Notes: generated by a model not told the origin, from the sequence alone. DNA of 64,000 nucleotides from Methylorubrum salsuginis (GCF_900114375.1 NZ_FOSV01000012.1:62001-126000), one strand, 5' to 3'; positions 1 to 8,773 are shown, numbered from the stretch's first letter. Numbers and translations are program-made.

Positions 1-7
1 CGGGATC

Positions 8-700
8 ATGACGATCGATCGTAAGGACGCCGCGCTCGGCGGCTTCGCGCCTCGGGCCCCCTTTCTCAGCCGCCGCGGGTTCCTGGCCGGGTCCGCTGCC
101 GGTCTCGGTGCCCTCAGCCTCGGTGGCTGCGTCACGGCCGACAGTGCGCTGATGGCCGAGGCGGCGACGATCTACGGGCCGATGCCGGACGAGAAGTTCG
201 CGATCCCCGCGGTCGACATCAAGAAGGTCAACCCGAAATACTATCGCCGGACGGTCCCATACGCCTCCAAGGAGGTGCCGGGCACCATCGTGGTCGATCC
301 CGGCCAGTACTACGTCTACCGGATCGAGGGCGACGGCGTGGCGACCCGCTACGGCGCCAATGTCGGGCGCGACGGGTTCCTTTGGAGCGGCGACGCCTAT
401 GTCGGCCGCAAATCCGAATGGGCGACCTGGACCCCGCCCAAGGAAATGATCAAGCGCCAGCCCGAGGCGGCGAAATACGCTCGCGGCATGCCCGGCGGCC
501 TCGACAACCCGCTGGGCGCCCGTACGCTCCACCTCTACCAGAACGGCGCCTACACGCTCTACACGATCTACGCGAGCAGCGACCCCGAATCGATCGGCTC
601 CGGCATCACCAGCGGCTGCGTCGGCCTGCTCAGCCAGGACATGATTCATTTGTATTCGCGGACGCCGGTGAAGACGAAGGTCGTCGTTCTTCCGGCGTGA
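8..700 (+). CDS. Tat-exported L,D-transpeptidase (YkuD/ErfK family)
   Basis: Predicted 230-residue periplasmic enzyme that cross-links peptidoglycan stem peptides 3-3 or anchors proteins to them. The N-terminus has a twin-arginine signal (SRRGFLAG, residues 21-28), a hydrophobic stretch and a lipobox-like LGGC ending at Cys41, so it may be a Tat lipoprotein. The YkuD domain fills residues ~80-230, with a conserved His in ARTLHLY and the catalytic block SGITSGCVGL, putting the nucleophile at Cys204. The ATG at position 8 is the first possible start in the window. The family call is firm. Its substrate (cross-linking versus lipoprotein attachment) cannot be told from sequence. No operon partner is visible. 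Confidence 0.9.
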   Translation: MTIDRKDAALGGFAPRAPFLSRRGFLAGSAAGLGALSLGGCVTADSALMAEAATIYGPMPDEKFAIPAVDIKKVNPKYYRRTVPYASKEVPGTIVVDPGQYYVYRIEGDGVATRYGANVGRDGFLWSGDAYVGRKSEWATWTPPKEMIKRQPEAAKYARGMPGGLDNPLGARTLHLYQNGAYTLYTIYASSDPESIGSGITSGCVGLLSQDMIHLYSRTPVKTKVVVLPA

Positions 701-734
701 GCCGGGGGGAGGGCACCCTTCAATCCTGAACGCC

Positions 735-772
735 CGTCATTACGGGTTCCGCTGCGCAGCCCCGGAATGACG
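735..772. repeat. Short intergenic palindrome, half copy of the CATTCCGG repeat
   Basis: Arms CGTCATT (735-741) and AATGACG (766-772) enclose a GC-rich centre, and the right half nearly matches the right end of the longer element at 3741-3864. It lies between convergent genes ending at 700 and 811. Confidence 0.6.
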
Positions 773-810
773 GCGGTGGTCAGCCGATGACCCGAGCTCG
801 AGACGGTCGC

Positions 811-1605
811 TCACGCTTCTCGCGCCATCGCCTCGACGGTGCGGACCAGCAACTCGATGTCCTGAGGGCGCGACAGCCGGTGGTCGGCATCCTTCACGAG
901 GGTGAGGCGCGTGCCCTCGGCCGGCAGGCGTTCGAGGATGCGGAGCGCGTGGGCATAGGGCACGTCCGGGTCGCGCATCCCCTGCAGGATGTGGACCGGG
1001 CCGCCCGGTTCGAGGTTCTCGCCGAGCAGCAGATGGCGCCGCCCGTCCTCGATCAGCGCCATGCGGATCGGGTCCGGCTCGGAGGCGTAATCGGTCGGGC
1101 GATACCAGACGCCGTCGCGGGCGAGCGTCTCCCGGATCTCCGGCGTGAACGAGGCCCACATCAGTTCCTCGGTGAAATCGAGGGCCGGGGCGATCAGCAC
1201 CATGCCGCCGATGCGCCCGCCCTGCCGCGCCCGGTTGCGCGCCGCGAGGCAGGCGATCCAGCCGCCCATGGACGAGCCGACGAGGATCGGGCGCTCGCCC
1301 GCATGGGCCGCGATCACGGCTTCCGCGTCGGCGAGCCAGTCGGAGATCGTGCCGTCCTCGAAGCGCCCGTCGGACTCGCCGTGGCCTGAATAATCGAATC
1401 GCACCATGCGCCGGCCCGTGTCGGCCGCCCAGGCATCGAGGGCGGCGGCCTTGGTGGCGCGCATGTCGGAGCGGAAGCCGCCGAGCCAGACCACCGCCGG
1501 GCCTTCGCCCTCGCGGATCCGCAGGGCGAGCTGGCGGGGCCGCTCGCCGCCGATGCTCAGACGGGTGACGGGCAGGTCGGCGGGGGAGGGGGGCGTTATC
1601 GTCAC
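811..1605 (-). CDS. Alpha/beta hydrolase
   Basis: Predicted 264-residue serine hydrolase of the alpha/beta fold. The nucleophile elbow G-S-S-M-G places the catalytic Ser at residue 112. The acid is probably in GMRDPDVP and the catalytic His in KDADHRLS near the C-terminus. The preceding RFDYSGHGESDG strand-loop is typical of the fold. The chosen start is GTG at 1605, because the domain begins immediately after it and the frame upstream lies in the intergenic region. The gene is divergent from the glycosyltransferase gene starting at 1733. Related proteins in alphaproteobacteria are annotated only as hydrolases, so the substrate is unknown. Confidence 0.85.
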   Translation of the reverse strand: MTITPPSPADLPVTRLSIGGERPRQLALRIREGEGPAVVWLGGFRSDMRATKAAALDAWAADTGRRMVRFDYSGHGESDGRFEDGTISDWLADAEAVIAAHAGERPILVGSSMGGWIACLAARNRARQGGRIGGMVLIAPALDFTEELMWASFTPEIRETLARDGVWYRPTDYASEPDPIRMALIEDGRRHLLLGENLEPGGPVHILQGMRDPDVPYAHALRILERLPAEGTRLTLVKDADHRLSRPQDIELLVRTVEAMAREA

Positions 1606-1732
1606 GACCGCGAAAAACCTCGCAATTCGAGAAAGTCCGGTGAGATGGCGTTTACCGAACCGTAAAGCGCTTGGAGGATTCTTAAGGGATGAGTGCGTAT
1701 CGAGCGACCCTCCCGCGGCCGCGGGGCCGGCG

Positions 1733-2962
1733 ATGAACGGGGTCGGCTTGTCCGGGGGCCCGGTGCAGTCGGGCGAGCCGTCGCCGCTCGCCGGCGCCAC
1801 GGTGCTGCAGATCATCCCGGCCCTCGAAGCGGGGGGCGCCGAGCGCACCACCGTCGATGTCGCCGCCGCCTTGACCGAGGCGGGCGCCCGGGCGCTGGTC
1901 GCCACCGAGGGCGGGCGGCTCGTCGGCGAGTTGCAGGCCAAGGGCGGCATCTGGGTGCCGTTTCCGGCCAACACGAAGAACCCGCTCGCCATGGCGCTCA
2001 ACGTCGAGCGCCTCGCGCGGCTCTGCCGCCGCGAGGGCGTGCAGATCCTCCACGCCCGTTCCCGCGCCCCCGCCTGGGTCGCGCTCGGAGCCGCGCGGCG
2101 ACTCAAGATTCCGTTCGTGACGACCTATCACGGCAGCTATTCGGGCCGTACCAGCGTCAAGCTGCTCTACAATTCGGTGATGGCGCGGGGCGATGTCGTC
2201 ATCGCCAACTCGCACTACACCGCCGACCTGATCCGCCGGGCGCATCCCGAGCAGGCGGGCGACCGGATCGTGGTGATCCACCGCGGTACCGATCTCTCGG
2301 CCTTTACACCGTCGGCGGTCGCACCGGCCCGCGTCGAGGCCCTGCGCCGGGCCTGGGGGGTCGCCCCGCACGAGCGGGTGGTGCTGCTCGCCGCCCGCCT
2401 CACCGCCTGGAAGGGCCAGCGCGTGCTGATCGAGGCCGCCGCCCGCATGCGCGATCTCGGGCTCGCCGACCTCGCCGTGGTTCTGGCGGGCGACCCACAG
2501 GGCCGCACGAATTACGAGCGCGAACTCGACGCCCTGATCGAGGCGCGCGGCCTCACCGGCATCGTGCGGCGGACCGGGCATTGCACCGACATGCCCGCCG
2601 CCTTCCGCGCCGCCTCCGTGGTGGCGGTGCCCTCCGTCGAGCCCGAGGCGTTCGGCCGCTCGGCGGTGGAGGCGCAGGCGCTCGGCATTCCCGTGGTGGT
2701 CTCTGATCTCGGCGCCGTCCCCGAGACCGTTCTGGCCCCGCCCGATGTCGATCCGGGCCAGCGCACCGGCTGGCGGGTGCCGGCGGGCGACGTGGCCGCC
2801 CTCGCCGACGCCCTGGCCGAGGCGCTGACCCTGCGGGCGAGTGCCCGGGAGGCGATGAGCCGCCGGGCGCAGGCCCATGTCGAGGCGCATTTCTCGCTGG
2901 ATCGGATGATTTCGGCGACGCTCGGCGTCTATTCCGGTCTTCTGGGTCGCGGGAACGGATGA
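1733..2962 (+). CDS. Glycosyltransferase family 4 (GT-B fold)
   Basis: Predicted 409-residue sugar-nucleotide-dependent glycosyltransferase. The N-terminal Rossmann half contains the ALEAGGAER donor-side loop (near residue 30) and a YHGSYSG segment. The C-terminal half has the GT4 signature region VPSVEPEAFGRSAVEAQALGIP, whose two Glu residues form the usual E-x7-E motif. The ATG at 1733 was preferred over upstream in-frame codons because conserved sequence begins about 25 residues after it. The relation to lipopolysaccharide or exopolysaccharide synthesis is plausible for the family but not shown by neighbours; infC lies just downstream. Confidence 0.85.
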   Translation: MNGVGLSGGPVQSGEPSPLAGATVLQIIPALEAGGAERTTVDVAAALTEAGARALVATEGGRLVGELQAKGGIWVPFPANTKNPLAMALNVERLARLCRREGVQILHARSRAPAWVALGAARRLKIPFVTTYHGSYSGRTSVKLLYNSVMARGDVVIANSHYTADLIRRAHPEQAGDRIVVIHRGTDLSAFTPSAVAPARVEALRRAWGVAPHERVVLLAARLTAWKGQRVLIEAAARMRDLGLADLAVVLAGDPQGRTNYERELDALIEARGLTGIVRRTGHCTDMPAAFRAASVVAVPSVEPEAFGRSAVEAQALGIPVVVSDLGAVPETVLAPPDVDPGQRTGWRVPAGDVAALADALAEALTLRASAREAMSRRAQAHVEAHFSLDRMISATLGVYSGLLGRGNG

Positions 2963-2991
2963 GGCGGTTGAACCGAACGCGCTCCCATGAG

Positions 2992-3020
2992 TTGACTTGC
3001 CAAGAAGATTTGCCAAGTTA
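2992..3020 (+). promoter_or_regulatory. Candidate sigma-70 promoter of infC with direct repeats
   Basis: TTGACT (2992-2997) and AAGTTA (3015-3020) are spaced by 17 bp, about 100 bp before the infC start. The octamer TTGCCAAG occurs twice (2997-3004 and 3010-3017), 13 bp apart. The -10 match is weak, so this is a candidate only. Confidence 0.35.
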
Positions 3021-3117
3021 GTGCCGTCCGGCCGAGCCGGATCGATCGGTGGCCGGGGCTCGCTCGATGCGGGGTCTTCAGGCTGCCGTTTCGTCGTTGA
3101 TACAGGAGAACCAAGCC

Positions 3118-3660
3118 ATTCGCAGACCAATGAGAGCCATGCCGGCCCCGCAGAAGGACGGGCCGCGCGCCAACCGGGACATCCGCGGCGTCCGCGACGT
3201 CCAGCTCATCGACCAGGACGGCCAGAACAAGGGCGTCGTGCCCTTCTTCGATGCCCTGGCGATGGCCGAGGAAATCGGCCTCGATCTCGTGGAGATCGCC
3301 CCGAATTCGGTCCCCCCCGTCTGCAAGTTCCTCGATTACGGGCGCTTCCGCTTCAACGAGCAGAAGAAGCAGAACGAGGCTCGCAAGCGCCAGAAGACCG
3401 TCGAGGTCAAGGAGATCAAGCTCCGCCCCGGCATCGACAAGCACGATTACGACGTGAAGATGAAGGCGGTGCACCGCTTCTTCGAGGAAGGCGACAAGGT
3501 GAAGGTCACCCTGCGCTTCCGCGGTCGCGAGATGGCCCACCAGGACATCGGTCTGCGTCTGCTCGAGCGGGTCAAGGTCGAGACGGCCGAGATCGCGAAG
3601 GTCGAGAGCGAGCCGATGCTCGAAGGCCGCCAGATGATCATGATCCTGGCACCCCGCTAA
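3118..3660 (+). CDS. infC: Translation initiation factor IF-3, AUU start codon
   Basis: Predicted 180-residue IF-3, which binds the 30S subunit and polices start-codon and initiator-tRNA choice. The N-domain runs to about residue 75 ([24 protein letters not shown]) and is followed by the basic linker and C-domain ([30 protein letters not shown]). The start is chosen at ATT 3118: AGGAGA sits at 3104-3109 with ideal spacing, and the resulting N-terminus ([18 protein letters not shown]) resembles rhizobial IF-3. The in-frame ATGs at 3130 and 3139 lack a comparable ribosome-binding site. An AUU start is known to make infC autoregulated in other bacteria. Unlike the textbook operon, rpmI and rplT are ~4.3 kb away. 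Confidence 0.93.
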   Translation: MRRPMRAMPAPQKDGPRANRDIRGVRDVQLIDQDGQNKGVVPFFDALAMAEEIGLDLVEIAPNSVPPVCKFLDYGRFRFNEQKKQNEARKRQKTVEVKEIKLRPGIDKHDYDVKMKAVHRFFEEGDKVKVTLRFRGREMAHQDIGLRLLERVKVETAEIAKVESEPMLEGRQMIMILAPR

Positions 3661-3687
3661 AAGAGATTCGTCCGGCCCGGTCGGACC

Positions 3688-3723
3688 AATGCGCTGTCCC
3701 TGAAAGGGGGCGGCGCATTTTTT
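3688..3723 (+). terminator. Rho-independent terminator after infC
   Basis: Arms AATGCGC (3688-3694) and GCGCATT (3713-3719) with an inner CCC/GGG pair, followed directly by a T run to 3723. Confidence 0.8.
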
Positions 3724-3740
3724 ATGTCTCGCGACACCCC

Positions 3741-3864
3741 GTCATTCCGGGGTTCGCCGCAGGCGAGAACCCGGAATCCACGACCGGCCGCGACGGTCCG
3801 TCTGCAGTCGGGCATCCCCCGTCACGGGTGGATTCCGGGTTCCGCTTCGCGGCCCCGGAATGAC
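3741..3864. repeat. Intergenic palindromic repeat (~124 bp)
   Basis: The ends GTCATTCCGGGG and CCCCGGAATGAC are reverse complements, and inner segments (GAACCCGGAATCCAC against GTGGATTCCGGGTTC) pair as well, so the whole element can fold into a long hairpin. It lies between the convergent infC and amylo-glucosidase genes. A half copy is at 735-772. Confidence 0.8.
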
Positions 3865-3917
3865 GGCGGAGTGTGGCCGCCCCGCCGGGGAGGCGAAGCG
3901 GCTTAAGGCCAAAAAAA

Positions 3918-6254
3918 CTATTTCAGCATCGAGATCTGCACGTCTCCGACGCGGCGGGTCACCGCCACCGTCACGTCGTGGCCGTGGCGGTGCAGGCGGA
4001 TATCGGCCCGCGAGGCTCCGAGCTTGAGGTTGAACAGCTCAACCGCTTCCAGGAATTTCGGCAGCACCGGGTTGCGGAAGCGGATGCGGTTGCGAGCGTG
4101 GTCGAGCTCCAAGCCGAGGCTTGCCGCCAGGAAGGCGAAGGGGGCCGCTGCCGCCCAGGCCTGCGGCGAGCAGGCGACCGGATAGCTCACCGGCCCGCGC
4201 TGGCGCCGCCGCATGAAGCCGCAGAACAGTTCCGGCAGCCGCTTCTGGTCGTAGTAGAGGCTGGTGTCGAACATGCCCTCGAACACCCGCGCGGCTTCGT
4301 CCTTCAGTCCGTAGCGGGCGAGCCCCATGGCACAGATCGCGTTGTCGTGCGGCCAGATCGAGCCGTTGTGATACGACATCGGATTGTAGCGCGCCTCGCC
4401 CTTGGCGACGGTGCGGATGCCCCAACCGTTGAAGCCCTCCTTCGACAGAAGTTGCGCCGCCACCTGCGCCGCCCGCTCCGGCAGGGCGATGCCGGTGAAC
4501 AGGGCGTGGCCGGTGTTGGAGGAGCGCACGACGCAGGGACGCTTCGCGCCGTCGAGCGCCAGCGCGTAGGTGCCGATCTCCTCGCACCAGAAGGCCTCGT
4601 CGAACTTTTTTTGCAGTTTTTCGGCGTCCGCCGTGAGGCGGGTCGCCAGATCGTCCTCGCCCAGCAGTCGCGCGAGCTTCGCCGCGCCCTGCTTGGCCGC
4701 ATAGACGTAGCCCTGCACCTCGCACAGCGCGATCGGGCCCTTGGCCATGGCGCCGTCGGCGTGAAAGATCGAATCGTGGCTGTCCTTCCAGCCCTGGTTC
4801 GCCAAGCCCTGCTCGGTCTCGCGGGCATATTCCACGAAGCCGTCGCCGTCGCGGTCACCGTATTGGTCGATCCAGTCGAGCGAGAGCTTCAACTGGGGCC
4901 AGATCGAACGGATCGTGTCGAGGTCGCCCGTCACCTCGTGATACTGCGCCGCCAGCATCACGAAGAGCGGCGTGCCGTCGATGGTGCCGTAATAGTGGCG
5001 GAACGGCACCTCGCCGAGCATCGCCATTTCGCCGCGCCGGGTCTCGTGCAGGACCTTGCCGGGCTGGGCGTCGGCGGCCGGATCGACCTCTTTGGCCTGG
5101 GTCGCCGCGAGGAAGCGCAGCACGCCCTTGCCGAAATTCGGGTCGATCCAAAGCGCCATCATCGCCGTGATGATCCCGTCGCGCCCGAACACGGTCGAGT
5201 ACCAGGGGATGCCGGCGAAGGGATAGACGCCCTCCTGCGTGCGGGTCGCCAGCATGTAGAGGTCGGCGGTGGCGCGGCAGAGGCCCTCGTTGAACTGGTC
5301 GTTCGAGGAGATGATCGTGGTGATGCCCGCCGTGAGCCCGCGGAGATCGCGGCGGTTGTCGCGATAGGCGCGGGCGAAGATGCGGCCCTCGCTTAGGGAG
5401 CGGTCCGGCCGGTCGGCGAGGCTACCCGCGGCCCGCGAGAGCGCCGCAGCAGCGGCTTCACCGGCCTTCTCGGGGCCCGGCGCCTTGGTGAAGGCGCGGT
5501 GCGATTCGAACGCGACGCGGATGAACAGCGAGGTATGGGCGCCGGGCGCGAGTTCGACCACGAACTCGGCCTTGCCGGGCTCCAGCAGGTGAGGCTTGGG
5601 GCCCAGATGCACCGAGGTGGTGCGCACGATGTCGTCGAGGCCGGCGTAGCGGAACTGCACCTCGGTGTCCGAGCGCCGCTCCACCGTACGCTTGCCGCGC
5701 TTCAGCCGGTCCGAGCCGCGCACCTCGAACAGATCGCGGAAATCGGCGTCGAAGGTTACCCCGATGCGGAGCTTCCGGCGGCGGGTGTCGTAATTGCGCA
5801 GGCCGATCCGGTCGTAGCAGGTGCCCTTGAACAGGAACTTGGTGCGCTCCAGCGCGATCAGCTCGCGCGGGATCGACGTCTCGTCGCCCGCATCCAGCCG
5901 GATGTCCGGCGTGGTCAGATCGACCGACAGCGCGCCGTTGTCGTCCTGCATCGCCGAGGACAGCATCATCGGCCGCTCGTCCTCGACGGTCAGCGCGAGG
6001 CGCGAGAGGTAGCGCGTGTCCTGGAAGTAGAGGCCGTCGGCGCCGGGATACCAGCCGATGTCGCCGTAGCTGTCGAGGACGGCGAAGGCCTCGCCGTATT
6101 TGAGCGCGCGCAGGGGGCGCTCGACGAGCGAGGCCTGGGCCTCGATATGGTACTGGGGCAGCGCCTCGTCCGCGTCCTGAAAGCCCGCCTTCGCCGCCTG
6201 TCTGCTCTCGTGTTCGGCGTGCCTGGCCTTTGCCGCGTCGTCCTGTGCCGCCAT
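3918..6254 (-). CDS. Amylo-alpha-1,6-glucosidase / glycogen-debranching-type glycoside hydrolase
   Basis: Predicted 778-residue glucan hydrolase. The N-terminal ~230 residues look like the bacterial glycogen-debranching N-terminal domain (GLYFQDTRYLSRLALTVEDE). The C-terminal (alpha/alpha)6-type region has PWYSTVFGRDGIITAMM and SYHNGSIWPHDNAI, typical of this family. The start is ATG 6254, with AGGAGG 8 nt upstream. The gene lies downstream of, and in the same orientation as, the glycosyltransferase at 6436-7569, suggesting joint handling of a glucan or glucosylated solute. A T7 run (4606-4612) makes CAA-AAA-AAG on the coding strand. The exact linkage cleaved is not determinable here. Confidence 0.82.
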   Translation of the reverse strand: MAAQDDAAKARHAEHESRQAAKAGFQDADEALPQYHIEAQASLVERPLRALKYGEAFAVLDSYGDIGWYPGADGLYFQDTRYLSRLALTVEDERPMMLSSAMQDDNGALSVDLTTPDIRLDAGDETSIPRELIALERTKFLFKGTCYDRIGLRNYDTRRRKLRIGVTFDADFRDLFEVRGSDRLKRGKRTVERRSDTEVQFRYAGLDDIVRTTSVHLGPKPHLLEPGKAEFVVELAPGAHTSLFIRVAFESHRAFTKAPGPEKAGEAAAAALSRAAGSLADRPDRSLSEGRIFARAYRDNRRDLRGLTAGITTIISSNDQFNEGLCRATADLYMLATRTQEGVYPFAGIPWYSTVFGRDGIITAMMALWIDPNFGKGVLRFLAATQAKEVDPAADAQPGKVLHETRRGEMAMLGEVPFRHYYGTIDGTPLFVMLAAQYHEVTGDLDTIRSIWPQLKLSLDWIDQYGDRDGDGFVEYARETEQGLANQGWKDSHDSIFHADGAMAKGPIALCEVQGYVYAAKQGAAKLARLLGEDDLATRLTADAEKLQKKFDEAFWCEEIGTYALALDGAKRPCVVRSSNTGHALFTGIALPERAAQVAAQLLSKEGFNGWGIRTVAKGEARYNPMSYHNGSIWPHDNAICAMGLARYGLKDEAARVFEGMFDTSLYYDQKRLPELFCGFMRRRQRGPVSYPVACSPQAWAAAAPFAFLAASLGLELDHARNRIRFRNPVLPKFLEAVELFNLKLGASRADIRLHRHGHDVTVAVTRRVGDVQISMLK

Positions 6255-6328
6255 GCGAAGCGCCTCCTGCCGATGATCCGTGCGAGTTCTCGGGTCCGTA
6301 TCCTCGCAAGGTCCGGACCTTCGAATCG

Positions 6329-6360
6329 AAAACCGCCGGTCGTGTGGCACGACCGGCGGT
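6329..6360 (-). terminator. Strong hairpin between glycosyltransferase and amylo-glucosidase
   Basis: A perfect 13-bp stem (6332-6344 with 6348-6360) and a 3-nt loop, followed on the minus strand by TTTT. It lies in the 181-bp gap after the glycosyltransferase and could attenuate transcription into the glucosidase gene. Confidence 0.6.
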
Positions 6361-6435
6361 GCGGTGAGGATCGTTCAGTTAGGCGCCGGGCCGGCCCCGG
6401 CGAGGGGCCCGGCCAAAGCTTTTCGGTCCGGCTTT

Positions 6436-7569
6436 TTAGGCGGGCATCGCGGCGACGTGGAGCGGCGCGCCGGCCTTGCCGTTCAGCTCGCCGTACTGGG
6501 GCGAGAAGGCGCCCGCCGACGGCATCTTGATGACGTTGGCTTGGCCGGCCAGCAGCTGCTCGTAGGCCGAGACGTACTTGCGGACCATCACCTCGGCGGT
6601 GAAGCGGCCTTCGAAGTGGCTGCGGACGCCGGTGCGCGGCAGATCACGCACCTTGCGGCAGGCCTCGACCGCCTCGTCCATCGAGTTGACGATGTAGCCC
6701 GACACGCCGTCCTTGATCACCTCGGGGACCGAGCCGTTGCCGAAGGCGATCACCGGGGTACCGGCCGACATCGCCTCGATCATCACCAGGCCGAAGGGCT
6801 CCGGCCAGTCGATCGGGAAGGCGAGCGCCAGGGCGTTGCCGAGGAAGTCCTTCTTCTGCTCCTCGTTGATCTCACCGATATACTCCACCAGCGGGTGGTG
6901 GATCATCGGCTCGATCTTCTCGTCCCAGTAATCCTGATCAGCCTTGTCGACCTTGGCGGCGATCTTCAACGGCGTGCCGGAGCGGATCGCCATCTCGATC
7001 GCGCGGTCGGGGCGCTTCTCGGGCGAGATGCGGCCGAGGAAGGCAAGATAACCGCCCTTGGCTTCCGGATAGAACGGGCAGTTCTCCTTCGGCAGGCCGT
7101 GATGGATCGTGGCCAGCCAGTTGGAGTTCTCCGGCATCGGCTCGCGCTGGTTGTCCGAGATCGAGACCAGCGGCATGCCGGTGAAGGTGTTATAGACCGG
7201 CATGAAGTCCGGCACGTCGAGGCGACCGTGCATGGTCGTCAGGCACTTGTGGTACAGATCTTCGAACATCGGGTACTGCAAGAGATCGATGTGGAAGTGG
7301 ATCACGTCGAACTCGTGCGCCCGGCGATGCACGTGGTGCAGCATGGCGAGGTGGCCAGCGGTGTGGTCGCGGTAGCCGAGAAGGCGCAGGCCCTCCGGGT
7401 GACAGGCCGCGAGCTTGGCCGAAGTCTGCGAATCGCCGCTGGCGAACAAGGTCACGTCATGGCCCTGGCGGACCAATTCTTCCGTGATCCACGACACGAC
7501 GCGCTCGGTGCCGCCGTAGAACTTCGGAGGAACAGCTTCCGCGAGCGGGGCTACCTGGGCAATGCGCAC
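6436..7569 (-). CDS. Glycosyltransferase family 4
   Basis: Predicted 377-residue GT-B glycosyltransferase. The N-terminal motif PPKFYGGTERVVSWITEELV resembles the acceptor-side start of GT4 enzymes. AFLGRISPEKRPDRAIE opens the donor domain, and PEPFGLVMIEAMSAGTPVIAF carries the E-x7-E signature. The ATG at 7569 starts directly with a beta strand (MRIAQVAP). It is followed by the amylo-glucosidase gene on the same strand. That pair separates infC from rpmI-rplT. Sugar donor and acceptor cannot be read from the sequence. Confidence 0.87.
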   Translation of the reverse strand: MRIAQVAPLAEAVPPKFYGGTERVVSWITEELVRQGHDVTLFASGDSQTSAKLAACHPEGLRLLGYRDHTAGHLAMLHHVHRRAHEFDVIHFHIDLLQYPMFEDLYHKCLTTMHGRLDVPDFMPVYNTFTGMPLVSISDNQREPMPENSNWLATIHHGLPKENCPFYPEAKGGYLAFLGRISPEKRPDRAIEMAIRSGTPLKIAAKVDKADQDYWDEKIEPMIHHPLVEYIGEINEEQKKDFLGNALALAFPIDWPEPFGLVMIEAMSAGTPVIAFGNGSVPEVIKDGVSGYIVNSMDEAVEACRKVRDLPRTGVRSHFEGRFTAEVMVRKYVSAYEQLLAGQANVIKMPSAGAFSPQYGELNGKAGAPLHVAAMPA

Positions 7570-7960
7570 GAAGACGTCTCCTGTGACCGGGTATGGGATG
7601 TTGGAGAGAGTAATGGACGACGCGGTCTGAGCGGGACATGAACGAAACCGACAGCCAAGGTTTATGGTTCCGCCCGGCCCATGGCGCGACAGGGATTCTT
7701 TGCAACCCCACCGAATGCCGGCTTTCCACAGTCTTCGCGCCCGTCGGCGAACAAAGCCTTGACCGGCGATAAGCGTCGGCGGGGCGCATCGGTTGCCCGC
7801 AAACCGATCGATTGAAACCGGAAACGGTTTCTGTCATAAGCCGCCCGCGTCGAACCGCCCGGCCGATTAGGGCTGCCGTGGCGGTTCCCGTTGCTCCAGC
7901 AGCATCACAGCGCAAGGCACCGGCTCTCCGGCCGGATCGTCGTTGCGTCAGGAGAGCCAA
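7570..7960. other. Divergent intergenic region upstream of rpmI
   Basis: 391 bp separating the minus-strand glycosyltransferase from rpmI. It must hold both promoters. The palindrome at 7814-7831 is the only ordered structure found. No coding frame with a ribosome-binding site is evident. Confidence 0.5.
7814..7831. promoter_or_regulatory. GAAACCG-GAAA-CGGTTTC palindrome
   Basis: Two 7-bp arms separated by GAAA. As DNA it resembles half-site spacing of LacI/GntR-type operators. As RNA it would form a stem with a GNRA-type loop in the rpmI leader. Function is unproven. Confidence 0.35.
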
Positions 7961-8164
7961 ATGCCCAAGCTGAAGACGAAATCGGGCGCCAAGAAGCGCT
8001 TCAAGATCACCGGCACCGGCAAGGTGATGTACGCCCAGGCCGGCAAGCGCCACGGGATGATCAAGCGGACCACGAAGCAGATCCGCAACCTGCGCGGCAC
8101 CACGACCCTGTTCGAGGGCGATGCCGCCAACGTGAAGAAGTACTTCCTGCCGAACCAGCGGTAA
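7961..8164 (+). CDS. rpmI: 50S ribosomal protein L35
   Basis: 67-residue ribosomal protein L35, highly basic ([15 protein letters not shown] start, FLPNQR end), of standard length. The ATG at 7961 is preceded by AGGAG. An earlier in-frame ATG at 7943 lies before the ribosome-binding site and is rejected. It is followed after 50 bp by rplT, the usual pairing. Confidence 0.97.
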   Translation: MPKLKTKSGAKKRFKITGTGKVMYAQAGKRHGMIKRTTKQIRNLRGTTTLFEGDAANVKKYFLPNQR

Positions 8165-8214
8165 GCCTTCACGTTCAGCCGAATCTGTCTTTCTAGAATC
8201 CGAGGAGATCTCCC

Positions 8215-8580
8215 ATGGCCCGCGTCAAGCGCGGCGTGACCAGTCACGCAAAGCACAAGAAAGTCCTGAAGGCCGCTAAGGGCTATTACGGCCGGCGTAA
8301 GAATACGATCCGCATCGCCAAGCAGGCAGTGGAGAAGGGTCTCCAGTACGCCTACCGCGACCGGAAGAACAAGAAGCGCACCTTCCGCGCCCTCTGGATC
8401 CAGCGCCTCAACGCCGCCGTCCGCGAGCACGGCCTGACCTATTCCCGCTTCATCAACGCGCTGGCTCAGTCCGGCATCGAGGTGGACCGCAAGGCCCTGT
8501 CCGAACTAGCCATCCACGAGCCGGCCGCCTTCGCCGCCGTCGTCGAGAAGGCGAAGTCGGCCCTGCCGAAGGCCGCCTGA
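8215..8580 (+). CDS. rplT: 50S ribosomal protein L20
   Basis: 121-residue L20, an early assembly protein that binds 23S rRNA. It starts with the canonical basic segment [16 protein letters not shown] and contains GYYGRRKN and [17 protein letters not shown] lies upstream of the ATG. It is cotranscribed with rpmI and followed by a strong terminator before pheS, so pheST probably has its own promoter. Confidence 0.98.
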   Translation: MARVKRGVTSHAKHKKVLKAAKGYYGRRKNTIRIAKQAVEKGLQYAYRDRKNKKRTFRALWIQRLNAAVREHGLTYSRFINALAQSGIEVDRKALSELAIHEPAAFAAVVEKAKSALPKAA

Positions 8581-8624
8581 TCCGCAGACCGCCTTTCACA
8601 AGGCGGAACGCGACCCTTCCATCC

Positions 8625-8658
8625 AAGGCGCGGCGCTTCCATGAGCGCCGCGCCTTTT
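8625..8658 (+). terminator. Rho-independent terminator after rplT
   Basis: A 13-bp perfect stem (8625-8637 with 8644-8656), a 6-nt loop, then TTTT. It separates rpmI-rplT from pheST. Confidence 0.9.
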
Positions 8659-8773
8659 CGTTTTGGCACCAAGGGCGCTGGCGGCCCCTTGCGGGATCGC
8701 GGGCAACGCGAAACAAGCGGCCCGCGGCCCAGGAAGGCTGCATTGCGGCCGCATTCAGGGACAGTGAAGCGTG

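Noticed and set aside
4606..4612. A-AAA-AAG slippery heptamer in frame within the amylo-glucosidase gene (minus strand)
   Set aside because: Matches a -1 frameshift heptamer, but Lys-Lys codons make this by chance and no stimulatory structure or meaningful -1 product was seen.
6386..6414. Second GC hairpin after the glycosyltransferase as a terminator
   Set aside because: Imperfect stem and no T run on either strand; the hairpin at 6332-6360 is much better.
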